Positions 5,999 through 11,905 of a stretch of DNA of 11,905 nt are shown here, piece after piece. Source of the stretch: Pseudomonadota bacterium (lineage in GTDB: Bacteria; Desulfobacterota; Anaeroferrophillalia; Anaeroferrophillales; Tharpellaceae); assembly GCA_015486505.1 (NCBI GenBank), contig WFRP01000121.1, forward strand, positions 1 to 11,905, in the 5' to 3' direction. The position numbers and the translations under genes are program-made. A model generated the notes under the pieces. That model searched no databases. It was not told the origin of the DNA and was given only the letters and a program-made list of their open reading frames with translations. Numbering within the stretch: the stretch's first letter is position 1; each line of letters starts with the position of its first letter.

Positions 5999-7219
5999 AT
6001 GAGCATGCGTTACATTGACCAGGTTCCGGAAGGGTTTTATAACGGGAAAAAAGTCCTGATGCGGGTCGATTTTAATGTGCCGATGGATGGGGAAGGAAAT
6101 ATTACCGACGATGTTCGGATCCGGCGGGTGCTGAAAAGCATTAATTACCTGCTTGATGAAGATGCGGTGATCGTTCTGGCTACCCATATGGGGCGGCCCA
6201 AGGGGAAGATGGTTGCCAAATATTCCCTGGAGCCGATTGCCAAGAGATTAAGCCGCTTGCTGAAAAAGGATGTCGTTTTTCTGCATGACTGTATCGGCGA
6301 TGAGGTTAAAAAGACCATTGCCGAAGCTGGGCCCGGAACCGTTATCATGTTGGAGAATCTGCGATTTTACGCGGGTGAAACCGGGAATGATCATGAGTTT
6401 TCTCAGGCACTGGCAGATGGTATCGATATCTATGTCAATAATGCTTTCGCCACCGCGCATCGGGCCCACGCCTCCGTTGTCGGGGTAACCGAGTTTGTGC
6501 CGGTCTGCCTGGGTGGGTTCTTGATGCGGGAAGAGCTTGACTATTTTGCCAGGGCCCTGAAAAATCCGCTGCGGCCGCTGACCGCGATTATCGGCGGGGC
6601 CAAGGTTTCAAGCAAACTCCATGTTATTAAAAATCTGCTTAATTCGGTTGATCGGATTATTGTCGGTGGCGCGATGGCGTTCACATTTCTGCGCGGCCAG
6701 GGTTTCGGCCTGGGGCGCTCAATGATTGAAGAGGATATGGTTGAAGATGCCCGCGCCACCTTTAATGAAGCTATTGCCCGCGGTATTCGCTTTTACCTTC
6801 CGGTTGACTGTGTTGCCGCCTCCGGCATTGCTCCCGATGTTGAGACCCGGGTGGTGCCGGTGCAGGAGATCCCGAAAAACTGGATGGGGCTTGATATCGG
6901 GCCCGCCTCGGCCACGCTTTTCAATGAAGTAATCAAGGATTCAAAGACGATTGTCTGGAACGGGCCGATGGGAGTTTTCGAAATTCCGATCTTCAGCCGC
7001 GGGACTTTGGGGATGGTGCATAACGTCGCCAGTACTTACGCCTTAACGATTGTCGGCGGCGGTGATACCGATGTCGCGGTCCATAAGGCCGGAGAGGTTG
7101 ACCGGATCTCCTATATTTCGACCGGCGGCGGAGCTTTTCTCGAACTGATGGAGGGGAAAGTGCTGCCCGCGGTTAAAGCCCTGGAGAGTTGTTGTAACGG
7201 CACTTTGGGAGACTCCTGA
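5999..7219 (+). CDS. pgk: Phosphoglycerate kinase
   Basis: The 406-residue enzyme transfers phosphate between 1,3-bisphosphoglycerate and ADP, acting on the product of the preceding gene. Substrate-binding motifs are KVLMRVDFNVP (18-28), HMGRPKG (63-69), LENLRF with Arg122, and HRAHAS with Arg155. The nucleotide domain shows GGAKVSSK (199-206), WNGPMGVFE (320-328), GGGDT (353-357) and STGGGA (374-379). Some residues differ from the usual pattern: VNNAFATAHR (146-155) where VNDAFGTAHR is typical, and GGGDTDVAVHKAG where small residues usually follow GGGD[ST]. Core catalytic residues remain, so activity is expected. The start at ATG 5999 (MSMRYIDQ) follows GGGGAG by 4 nt; ATG 6005 (10 nt) is an alternative. 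The stop codon overlaps the tpiA start. Confidence 0.96.
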   Translation: MSMRYIDQVPEGFYNGKKVLMRVDFNVPMDGEGNITDDVRIRRVLKSINYLLDEDAVIVLATHMGRPKGKMVAKYSLEPIAKRLSRLLKKDVVFLHDCIGDEVKKTIAEAGPGTVIMLENLRFYAGETGNDHEFSQALADGIDIYVNNAFATAHRAHASVVGVTEFVPVCLGGFLMREELDYFARALKNPLRPLTAIIGGAKVSSKLHVIKNLLNSVDRIIVGGAMAFTFLRGQGFGLGRSMIEEDMVEDARATFNEAIARGIRFYLPVDCVAASGIAPDVETRVVPVQEIPKNWMGLDIGPASATLFNEVIKDSKTIVWNGPMGVFEIPIFSRGTLGMVHNVASTYALTIVGGGDTDVAVHKAGEVDRISYISTGGGAFLELMEGKVLPAVKALESCCNGTLGDS

Positions 7220-7962
7220 TGGCGGCATTGCAGCAGATTATCGCCGGCAACTGGAAAATGAACCTGACTTTAAGCCAGGGGCGTGAGTTTTTAGATAAAC
7301 TGGAACCTGGCTTGAAAAACAAAAAACCGGCCCGAAAGGTTATTCTGGCGCCCAATTTTACTTTACTGGCAACCCTTTTTCCGAGGTGCGCGGCCTGCGG
7401 GGTTGAACTGGCGGCCCAGAACTGTGCCGCAGAGGAAAGCGGCGCTTTTACCGGCGAGACTTCAGTGGCTATGCTGAAAGCTGCCGGGGCCGCCTATGTT
7501 CTGGTCGGACATTCCGAGCGCCGGCAGCTGTTTGCCGAGAGTGATCAATTGCTGGCCCAAAAACTTCACGCGGTAGTGGCCGGCGGCCTGACGCCGATAC
7601 TATGTGTCGGCGAGACCCTGGAGCAACGGCGGCAGGGGGCCGCGGTCGAAGTTGTGCTTCGTCAGTTGAGTGACTCGCTGATGGATTTTTCGGGAGCGCG
7701 ACTGATTGTTGCCTATGAACCGGTCTGGGCGATCGGTACCGGCGAAACCGCAACCCCTGAGGACGCCCGGTTGATGCACGCGGAAATTCGTAGATTTCTG
7801 CAGGGTAGATTTGCTTGGGGCCAGGATGTGCCGATTCTCTACGGCGGCAGCGCCAAGCCGGGGAACGCGGCTGAACTTTTAGCCCAGCCTGAGGTTGATG
7901 GTCTGCTGGTCGGCGGTGCCGCGTTGAATCCGGACTCTTTTTTAGAGATAATCGAGGTCTGA
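7219..7962 (+). CDS. tpiA: Triosephosphate isomerase
   Basis: The 247-residue TIM-barrel enzyme interconverts dihydroxyacetone phosphate and glyceraldehyde 3-phosphate, feeding the Gap step. All catalytic residues are visible: Asn11 and Lys13 in AGNWKMN, His98 in VGHSERR, and Glu167 in AYEPVWAIGTGE (165-176), which also starts the mobile loop. The phosphate-binding LYGGSAKPGNA (207-217) and GLLVGGAAL (228-236) close the barrel. Length is normal. Its ATG shares one base with the pgk stop (TGATG), with GGGAG at 7207-7211, indicating translational coupling. Downstream, a short palindrome GCCCCGGGGC at 7965-7974 precedes a T-rich run; as a terminator it would be weak because little stem remains after forming a loop, so secG may be partly co-transcribed. 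Confidence 0.97.
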   Translation: MAALQQIIAGNWKMNLTLSQGREFLDKLEPGLKNKKPARKVILAPNFTLLATLFPRCAACGVELAAQNCAAEESGAFTGETSVAMLKAAGAAYVLVGHSERRQLFAESDQLLAQKLHAVVAGGLTPILCVGETLEQRRQGAAVEVVLRQLSDSLMDFSGARLIVAYEPVWAIGTGETATPEDARLMHAEIRRFLQGRFAWGQDVPILYGGSAKPGNAAELLAQPEVDGLLVGGAALNPDSFLEIIEV

Positions 7963-8064
7963 TGGCCCCGGGGCTTTTTCTTTTGCTTGACTTTTTTCGT
8001 ATAAATTGATAGTTGCGCCGCTTTCAATGAAAGAATAAATTTACATTTCACGCGGAGAGATACC

Positions 8065-8436
8065 TTGACTTCATTTATAATTGCGGTTCATGTAATAGTT
8101 TGTCTGGTTTTGGTTGTTGTCATCCTGCTGCAGACCGGCAGCGCCGGTGGTATGGGGGCGGCCTTTGGCGGCGGTGGGAGCCAGACCCTGTTTGGCGGTT
8201 CCGGTTCCGGCAAATTTTTCACCCGGTTGACGGCAATTGTTGCCGCGCTGTTTATGATTACCTCGATATCGTTGACGATTATGTCAGCGCACCGGGCCAA
8301 GGGTACGGTAATGAAAGGTTATACCCCGCCGGCGGTTGAAAAAACGGTTCCGGCGACGCCAGCCGCAAAAGCGGCTCCGGCAGCGGCTCCGGCAGCCCCG
8401 GTAACCGAAAAACCCGCTGCTGAAAAGGGGAAATAG
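8065..8436 (+). CDS. secG: Preprotein translocase subunit SecG
   Basis: The 123-residue SecG protein is the small accessory subunit of the SecYEG channel, aiding SecA-driven export. Two membrane helices are visible (about 4-22 and 53-73), joined by the family segment LLQTGSAGGMGAAFGGGGSQ (21-40) and FGGSGSGKFFTR. The second helix is followed by a Pro/Ala/Lys-rich tail of about 45 residues, probably disordered. The start is TTG at 8065, 5 nt after GGAGAG (8054-8059); no ATG fits before the first helix. It lies 102 nt after tpiA, matching the gap-pgk-tpi-secG order seen in Geobacter-like genomes. The gap contains TTGACT (7987-7992) and TATAAA (8000-8005), but these are only 7 nt apart and cannot be one promoter. 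A strong terminator follows at 8477. Confidence 0.93.
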   Translation: MTSFIIAVHVIVCLVLVVVILLQTGSAGGMGAAFGGGGSQTLFGGSGSGKFFTRLTAIVAALFMITSISLTIMSAHRAKGTVMKGYTPPAVEKTVPATPAAKAAPAAAPAAPVTEKPAAEKGK

Positions 8437-8476
8437 AGACCCAGGATTTTAAAAAATAATTATTGCTTTACAGTTT

Positions 8477-8512
8477 AAAAAAGGCCTCCATGTGATTGGG
8501 GCCTTTTTTTTT
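8477..8512 (+). terminator. Intrinsic terminator after secG (possibly bidirectional)
   Basis: GGCC-T-CCA (8483-8490) pairs with TGGGGCC (8497-8503), with a bulged T and loop TGTGAT, preceded by six A and followed by nine T residues. The A/T flanks allow function on either strand. On the other strand it would lie downstream of repeat copy C. Confidence 0.9.
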
Positions 8513-8702
8513 GCTCTTTTGCAGGTTTCTGGGAACGTGGTTTGCAAGCGGACTTCATTTGTGTGGTAAACTGATTTCAGGTTTATTTTTTATTGCAAAT
8601 TGGAAAATTTACATTTCATTAATGTGATTTCTATCTAAAGTCGACTAATTAGTTGACATTATTCAATTTCATTGTTAAGGGAAGATTAAGATTAATGTAA
8701 TT
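8513..8702. other. Geneless AT-rich stretch upstream of the lipoprotein gene
   Basis: This is part of the 447-nt gap between secG and the lipoprotein gene. I see no credible reading frame or RNA gene. It holds the palindrome and -35 described at 8640-8658. AAATTTACATTTCA at about 8605-8618 also occurs at 8037-8050 upstream of secG; that 14-nt match may be chance in AT-rich DNA. Confidence 0.5.
8640..8658 (+). promoter_or_regulatory. 18-bp near-palindrome overlapping a consensus -35
   Basis: GTCGACTAATTAGTTGAC (8640-8657) is a palindrome with one mismatched pair (8643/8654) and a perfect 10-bp centre, ACTAATTAGT. Its right end overlaps TTGACA (8653-8658), a perfect -35. The -10 is poor (TTAAGG or TAAGGG near 8675-8681). 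The layout fits a dimeric repressor or activator site controlling the lipoprotein gene 230 nt downstream, but neither regulator nor promoter is proven. Confidence 0.35.
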
Positions 8703-8826
8703 TAATGCGGGAACAGATCCCGCAAACCCAAACAGGGACTTGCGGCTCGCAAATAAGTGCTCTTATCAGAATATTTTCTGATTATTAAATTTTGTTTTTT
8801 GTGCAGAAAATAACCTGTAAGGTACT
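8703..8826 (-). repeat. Dispersed intergenic repeat, copy C (inverted)
   Basis: Read on the minus strand, this repeats copy B: AGTACCTTACAGGTTATTTTC, an A-rich tract, TAATCAGAA-AATA-TTCTGATAAG, GCACTTATTTGCG, then TTTGGGTTTGCGGGATCTGTTCCCGCATTA in two overlapping parts. The stems CAGAA/TTCTG and GCGGGA/TCCCGC are kept and both loops differ. The middle is shorter than in copy B. It sits just upstream of the lipoprotein gene, so that gene's leader would contain the antisense of the element if transcribed from the promoter candidate at 8653. Confidence 0.8.
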
Positions 8827-8883
8827 GATTATGGAGAGCGTCGCGAGTGTTTTTGGCGGATATATTTATGGGGGAGGAACGGG

Positions 8884-10041
8884 ATGATGAAGTTTAAACT
8901 TGGTGCCTTAATGTTTATAATGCTGTTGTTGACAGCAGCCTGCGGGCAGGTGACAAAAGAGACTTTGAGCCCGGTTCCGACTAACCGGATTGTTGACTCA
9001 GGCAAGCGGATTGTAATCCTGCCTTTTGCTGATTATACCCCGGATTCTTCACCGGAGCTTTATTGGCGCAGGAATCTTCTGGTGACGGAATCTCTTGAAG
9101 ATGAGTTCGCCCGTTTTGGTCTGGCGACGGTTATGGAAGAGGATGTGGTCGAGTATTTGATGGATGAGCATATTATCGAACCGCCGGAAGTCTTCTTTGT
9201 CGACACGCCGAACAATAACTATATGCGCAAGGAAATTGACAGTGGTGACTGGTCGTCAGAGATGATGGCTGAGTTACAGTACGCGATAACCCGGAATGAA
9301 GAAGTTGAGAAGCAGGAGCAGAAACAGCCCGATAACGCGGTTGGCGGCAGTGCCCTGCATATATCGCTGACGACCCCGGAAGTAACGAAAATCGGGGACT
9401 ATTTCGGGGTTGATTATATTATCCGGGGGCGCCTGATTGAGTTCGAGAAAGGGGTGGCCAGAGACGATTTTAATCCCTTTCATGTCGGTTTTCTGCCCTT
9501 CTTTTTCAACAGCAGTCAGCGGGTTCTGTTCGGTCTGGCCAAATCGGAAAACTATGAGTTGATGGACAAAATGGCGATCGGCGGGGCCCTGGGGACCGTA
9601 ATTGGCCATCATAATGAAAACTTCCCCTTTGATGAGGACACCGATACCAAAACCTCCGGCCATCCCCTTTTCGGGACGACGGAGACCGATGTTACCGATT
9701 ATCACGCCTTGAATACCGCCCTCTGGGGGGTTGCCGGGGCCAGTGCTGCTTATCTTGCGCATAATGGCGGCAAAGTCCCGCGGGCCGTGGTGCAGATCCG
9801 GATCATGGTTCAGGATGCCCATACCGGCCGTCTGGTCTGGAGCAACCGTTCCGAGGTTGAAGTTATTCCCGAGAGTATCTACGCGAATCAGGAATACCGC
9901 AAACTGGTCGGCAAGGCGATTCATATGGCCACCAGCAGCCTGGTGGCAAATTTCATCGCCAGCGCCGAAGGCGACCTCTTGACGGTGCCGGTTCCGGCTT
10001 CAAATCCGGCGGCACCGCTGGAAGTCAGTGAAAATAAGTAG
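8884..10041 (+). CDS. Putative lipoprotein, CsgG/LpoB/TolB-N-like fold suspected
   Basis: I do not recognise the family of this 385-residue protein. Residues 1-19 are a signal peptide ending LTAAC, with Cys20 as the lipidated residue, so it is membrane anchored. KRIVILPFADYT (41-52), DYFGVDYIIRGRLIEFE (172-188) and VQIRIMVQDAHTGRLVWSNR (303-322), followed by a helix KAIHMATSSLVANF, resemble the strand-helix order of periplasmic CsgG, LpoB, PelC and TolB-N type domains. Between them, 229-241 and 279-293 are Gly/Ala-rich and may be glycine-zipper or amphipathic segments. The C-terminus is Pro/Ala-rich. The start at ATG 8884 is 6 nt after GGAGG (8873-8877); ATG 8887 is almost as good. The following gene encodes a large exported protein, so a surface or secretion role is possible; this is an inference. 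Confidence 0.6.
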   Translation: MMKFKLGALMFIMLLLTAACGQVTKETLSPVPTNRIVDSGKRIVILPFADYTPDSSPELYWRRNLLVTESLEDEFARFGLATVMEEDVVEYLMDEHIIEPPEVFFVDTPNNNYMRKEIDSGDWSSEMMAELQYAITRNEEVEKQEQKQPDNAVGGSALHISLTTPEVTKIGDYFGVDYIIRGRLIEFEKGVARDDFNPFHVGFLPFFFNSSQRVLFGLAKSENYELMDKMAIGGALGTVIGHHNENFPFDEDTDTKTSGHPLFGTTETDVTDYHALNTALWGVAGASAAYLAHNGGKVPRAVVQIRIMVQDAHTGRLVWSNRSEVEVIPESIYANQEYRKLVGKAIHMATSSLVANFIASAEGDLLTVPVPASNPAAPLEVSENK

Positions 10042-10098
10042 GATTGATAATTAATTAATTCTAAATCCTAATATAAACTAAATAAGATAAATGATTTT

Positions 10099-10168
10099 CA
10101 TCTGTGTCTATCTGTGTTCATCTGTGGTTCCTTTTTTAACCACAGATGAACACAGATAGACACAGATG
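10099..10168. repeat. Perfect 31-bp inverted repeat of the CATCTGTG type
   Basis: The left arm (10099-10129) and right arm (10138-10168) are perfect reverse complements over 31 bp, with an 8-nt loop CCTTTTTT. Each arm is itself built of a 10-nt tandem unit, ATCTGTGTTC-like, three times over. No T-tract follows the right arm, so it is not a normal terminator. It sits between the lipoprotein gene and the next gene. Hairpins of this CATCTGTG/CACAGATG sequence are, from memory, widespread between genes of many phyla; no mobility gene is present here. Confidence 0.9.
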
Positions 10169-10214
10169 GGTGAAATATCTACAGATACGGCAGGTCCGTT
10201 GAAGGGGGATTATG

Positions 10215-11905
10215 ATGGAGTCAACCGGTACGATTAAGGCATCCATGCAGAACTGTAAGAACCATAGTTCGATGCGCTGTTTTGCTCTGACTCTCTTGTT
10301 GTTGATGACGTTGGTTTTGAGCTTTGTGCCCCCTTTACGAGCGGCAAATGAAGGCCCGAATATCCCGATTTCAATTATCAACGGTGCGACTGCCCCGGAT
10401 ACCGCAACCCTGCTCGGTGATGATCAGCAAAATCCGAGCGTGATTGCCCTGCCGGATAAAAATAAATGGTTTGTCGTCTGGGAAGACTGGCGTAACTGGA
10501 GTAGCAGCGGTGCCGATATCTATGGCCGTTTTATTAATGGTGACGGCAGTTACTGTGGTGATGAAATTGCGATTTCAACCGCGGACGGCAACCAGACGGT
10601 ACCGGTGCTCGCCTACCGTAATCGACCTGATGCTGATCCGCAAGTCGCTGGAACCGACAAAATTATGATCGCCTGGCAGGATACCCGGGGTACCACTGCA
10701 TCAGGTTTTCTTTATTACAAGATTCTTGACATTTCTTCCCTGGCTGCAGATTGTTCATCCGGGGCGACATTAAGTAGTGAGACCGCAGTAGGCTATACCT
10801 CTATTGGTGTCGATAGTTTGATTTCGCGTAAATTGCCGAAAGCGGCATACGATACGGCTAGAGATCAATTTTGGTTGGTCTGGATCGAAAGTCGGGATGC
10901 CTTACAAAGGGTTGAGGAACAGCCGTTTGGCGTCGCCGGCATTCTTACGGGGCCTTATTGTGATGACGGTAATGGTGAACCTGAGTGTACTTGTGAGGAC
11001 GGTAGTGATCCTGAGTTGAAATGCGCTGATGGTTCTCACCCTTCGGTCAAATGTGATAACGGCACTGATGCATACCAAGAATGGTTCGATTGTCAATTCA
11101 AGTTTAATTGTGCAGATGGGAGCAATCCAACTATTACCTGTTCAGACAATAGTATCCCTTCTCCTGTTTGTTCTGATGGCAGTGAAGTAGCTTACAGGTG
11201 TGCTGATCATAGTCTCTGTAAATATTCCAGGATTGCGACCACAGCATCGTGGAGCTTTAGCGACTCCAGCTATGTTGGTTATGTTTCCATTAATGCCGTA
11301 TCTGGTAACGTTGGAACTCCCGAGGTTGTCAGAAACCGTGGTTTAATTCCGTTGGATACGGACGATGATGGAGTATTTGATGATGAGAGAGAGAGCATTC
11401 GTTCTGTGCGCCTCATTTCTCATAGTATGACGGCTACGGAAGACAAATATATTTATGAATATTTTAAGAACGTAAATAATGTAACTATCGCTTGTGATGA
11501 GTCATCTTCAGAAACCTTGATCGTCTGGGAGGGAATCAGAGGGCGGGCAACCTTGACCTGTACCTACGAAGATAATGACGGAAATGATGCTCCCAGCATC
11601 GGCGATTCTTTTACGACCAAATTGGTTCTGGATAAATGGGATAATGATGACGGTCGGGTGCATATCTTCAGCCTTTTCGATAAATATATCGAGCAGACTG
11701 TTGTTCAATCCCAGTTGATTGACTCCTCTCAGAAGGATTGTTTTTATCCGGCAGTCGGTTTTGACTCAACCAATCGCAAGTTTCTCGTCGCCTGGGAAGA
11801 CCGTGATAAACATGATGATGGATCCGGTGATGGAATCCACAGCAAGATTTTTGGGCAACTGCTCTATTCCGGAGGTGGACTTTATGCTGGTAATATAGCA
11901 ATAAG
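10215..11905 (+). CDS. Large exported repeat protein, partial (continues past the window)
   Basis: The frame is open for 563 codons to the window edge. It has a long polar lead, a hydrophobic segment at residues 22-38, and a likely signal peptidase site near Ala43-Ala44 (PLRAAN), so it is probably secreted or on the surface. Five repeats of a hydrophobic-Val/Ala-Trp-Glu/Gln type (VVWEDWR at 87-93, IAWQDTR, LVWIESR, IVWEGIR, VAWEDRD near 525-531) recall beta-propeller blades. Between repeats three and four lie a cysteine decapeptide repeat (260-335) and a calcium-loop motif DTDDDGVFD (381-389). No CXXCH haem site occurs. ATG 10215 is 6 nt after GGGGG (10204-10208); ATG 10212 is only 3 nt away. 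A start at Met20 would give a more standard signal peptide but has no binding site. Family unknown. Confidence 0.75.
   Translation, partial: MESTGTIKASMQNCKNHSSMRCFALTLLLLMTLVLSFVPPLRAANEGPNIPISIINGATAPDTATLLGDDQQNPSVIALPDKNKWFVVWEDWRNWSSSGADIYGRFINGDGSYCGDEIAISTADGNQTVPVLAYRNRPDADPQVAGTDKIMIAWQDTRGTTASGFLYYKILDISSLAADCSSGATLSSETAVGYTSIGVDSLISRKLPKAAYDTARDQFWLVWIESRDALQRVEEQPFGVAGILTGPYCDDGNGEPECTCEDGSDPELKCADGSHPSVKCDNGTDAYQEWFDCQFKFNCADGSNPTITCSDNSIPSPVCSDGSEVAYRCADHSLCKYSRIATTASWSFSDSSYVGYVSINAVSGNVGTPEVVRNRGLIPLDTDDDGVFDDERESIRSVRLISHSMTATEDKYIYEYFKNVNNVTIACDESSSETLIVWEGIRGRATLTCTYEDNDGNDAPSIGDSFTTKLVLDKWDNDDGRVHIFSLFDKYIEQTVVQSQLIDSSQKDCFYPAVGFDSTNRKFLVAWEDRDKHDDGSGDGIHSKIFGQLLYSGGGLYAGNIAI
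10992..11219 (+). repeat. Cysteine decapeptide repeat inside the exported protein
   Basis: Cysteines fall at residues 260, 270 and 280, then 299, 309, 319 and 329, an exact 10-residue (30-nt) period with one 19-residue unit between (extra Cys293). The unit is C-x-D-[GN]-[ST]-x-P-x-x-x, for example CADGSHPSVK and CADGSNPTIT; the last is cut short at Cys335. Cys249 and Cys258 precede it. DNA of the units has diverged, so the pattern is kept at protein level. No family name is known to me. Confidence 0.8.

Noticed and set aside
7965..7980. GCCCCGGGGC plus T-rich run after tpiA as an intrinsic terminator
   Set aside because: A palindrome without a loop leaves only about three base pairs once a loop forms; the T-run is interrupted by C. 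It may be a weak pause at most.
7987..8005. TTGACT and TATAAA upstream of secG as a promoter
   Set aside because: They are only 7 nt apart, far from the 16-18 nt needed, and neither has a good partner at the right distance.
9274..9924. 216-codon minus-strand frame opposite the lipoprotein gene
   Set aside because: The + strand frame has a signal peptide, lipobox and ribosome binding site; the minus-strand product shows none and looks like reverse-frame composition.
10959..11219. Cysteine-rich segment of the last protein as a multihaem cytochrome
   Set aside because: No CXXCH motif occurs; cysteines are spaced ten residues apart and His is scarce, so covalent haem binding is not supported.
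1..11905. CRISPR arrays, tRNA or rRNA genes, transposase or integrase genes
   Set aside because: No regular direct repeats with spacers, no cloverleaf with a CCA-end pattern, and no recognisable mobility protein was seen on either strand.

Overview
The window looks like a chromosomal segment from an anaerobic, cytochrome-rich bacterium of the Desulfobacterota (Desulfuromonadales-like). The evidence is two periplasmic tetraheme class III (c3-type) cytochromes, the system II haem-attachment proteins ResB and CcsA, a gap-pgk-tpi-secG cluster of the kind found in Geobacter and its relatives, moderate G+C, and frequent TTG starts. This placement comes from gene content alone and is an inference. 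All convincing genes lie on the + strand.

Layout. (i) 1-930: an inverted repeat, one short copy (A) of a dispersed intergenic repeat, and elbB (DJ-1/PfpI family). (ii) 931-1973: a promoter and two tandem tetraheme cytochrome genes, each followed by its own intrinsic terminator. (iii) 2035-4305: resB and ccsA, which together form the membrane cytochrome c synthase of system II. This machinery would attach haem to the exported cytochromes encoded just upstream. (iv) 4306-4971: a 666-bp stretch without a gene, holding hairpins, the longest copy (B) of the dispersed repeat, a strong intrinsic terminator, a likely gap promoter and a structured leader. (v) 4972-8436: gap, pgk and tpiA as a tight operon (10-nt gap, then a 1-nt TGATG overlap), followed by secG. 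The first three encode successive or linked steps of triose-phosphate metabolism; SecG is a subunit of the Sec translocon. (vi) 8437-8883: terminator, a palindrome overlapping a consensus -35, and the inverted copy (C) of the dispersed repeat. (vii) 8884-11905: an unrecognised lipoprotein with a CsgG/LpoB/TolB-N-like look, a perfect 31-bp inverted repeat, and the first 563 codons of a large exported protein that runs off the window.

The observations most worth following are the three-copy intergenic repeat family with conserved hairpin stems and changing loops (copies B and C bracket the glycolytic cluster in opposite orientation) and a cysteine decapeptide repeat embedded in the last, exported protein. 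No CRISPR array, tRNA, rRNA, transposase or integrase gene was seen. I found no clearly new multi-gene system; the novelty candidates are the repeats, the leader RNA structures and the exported Cys-repeat protein.
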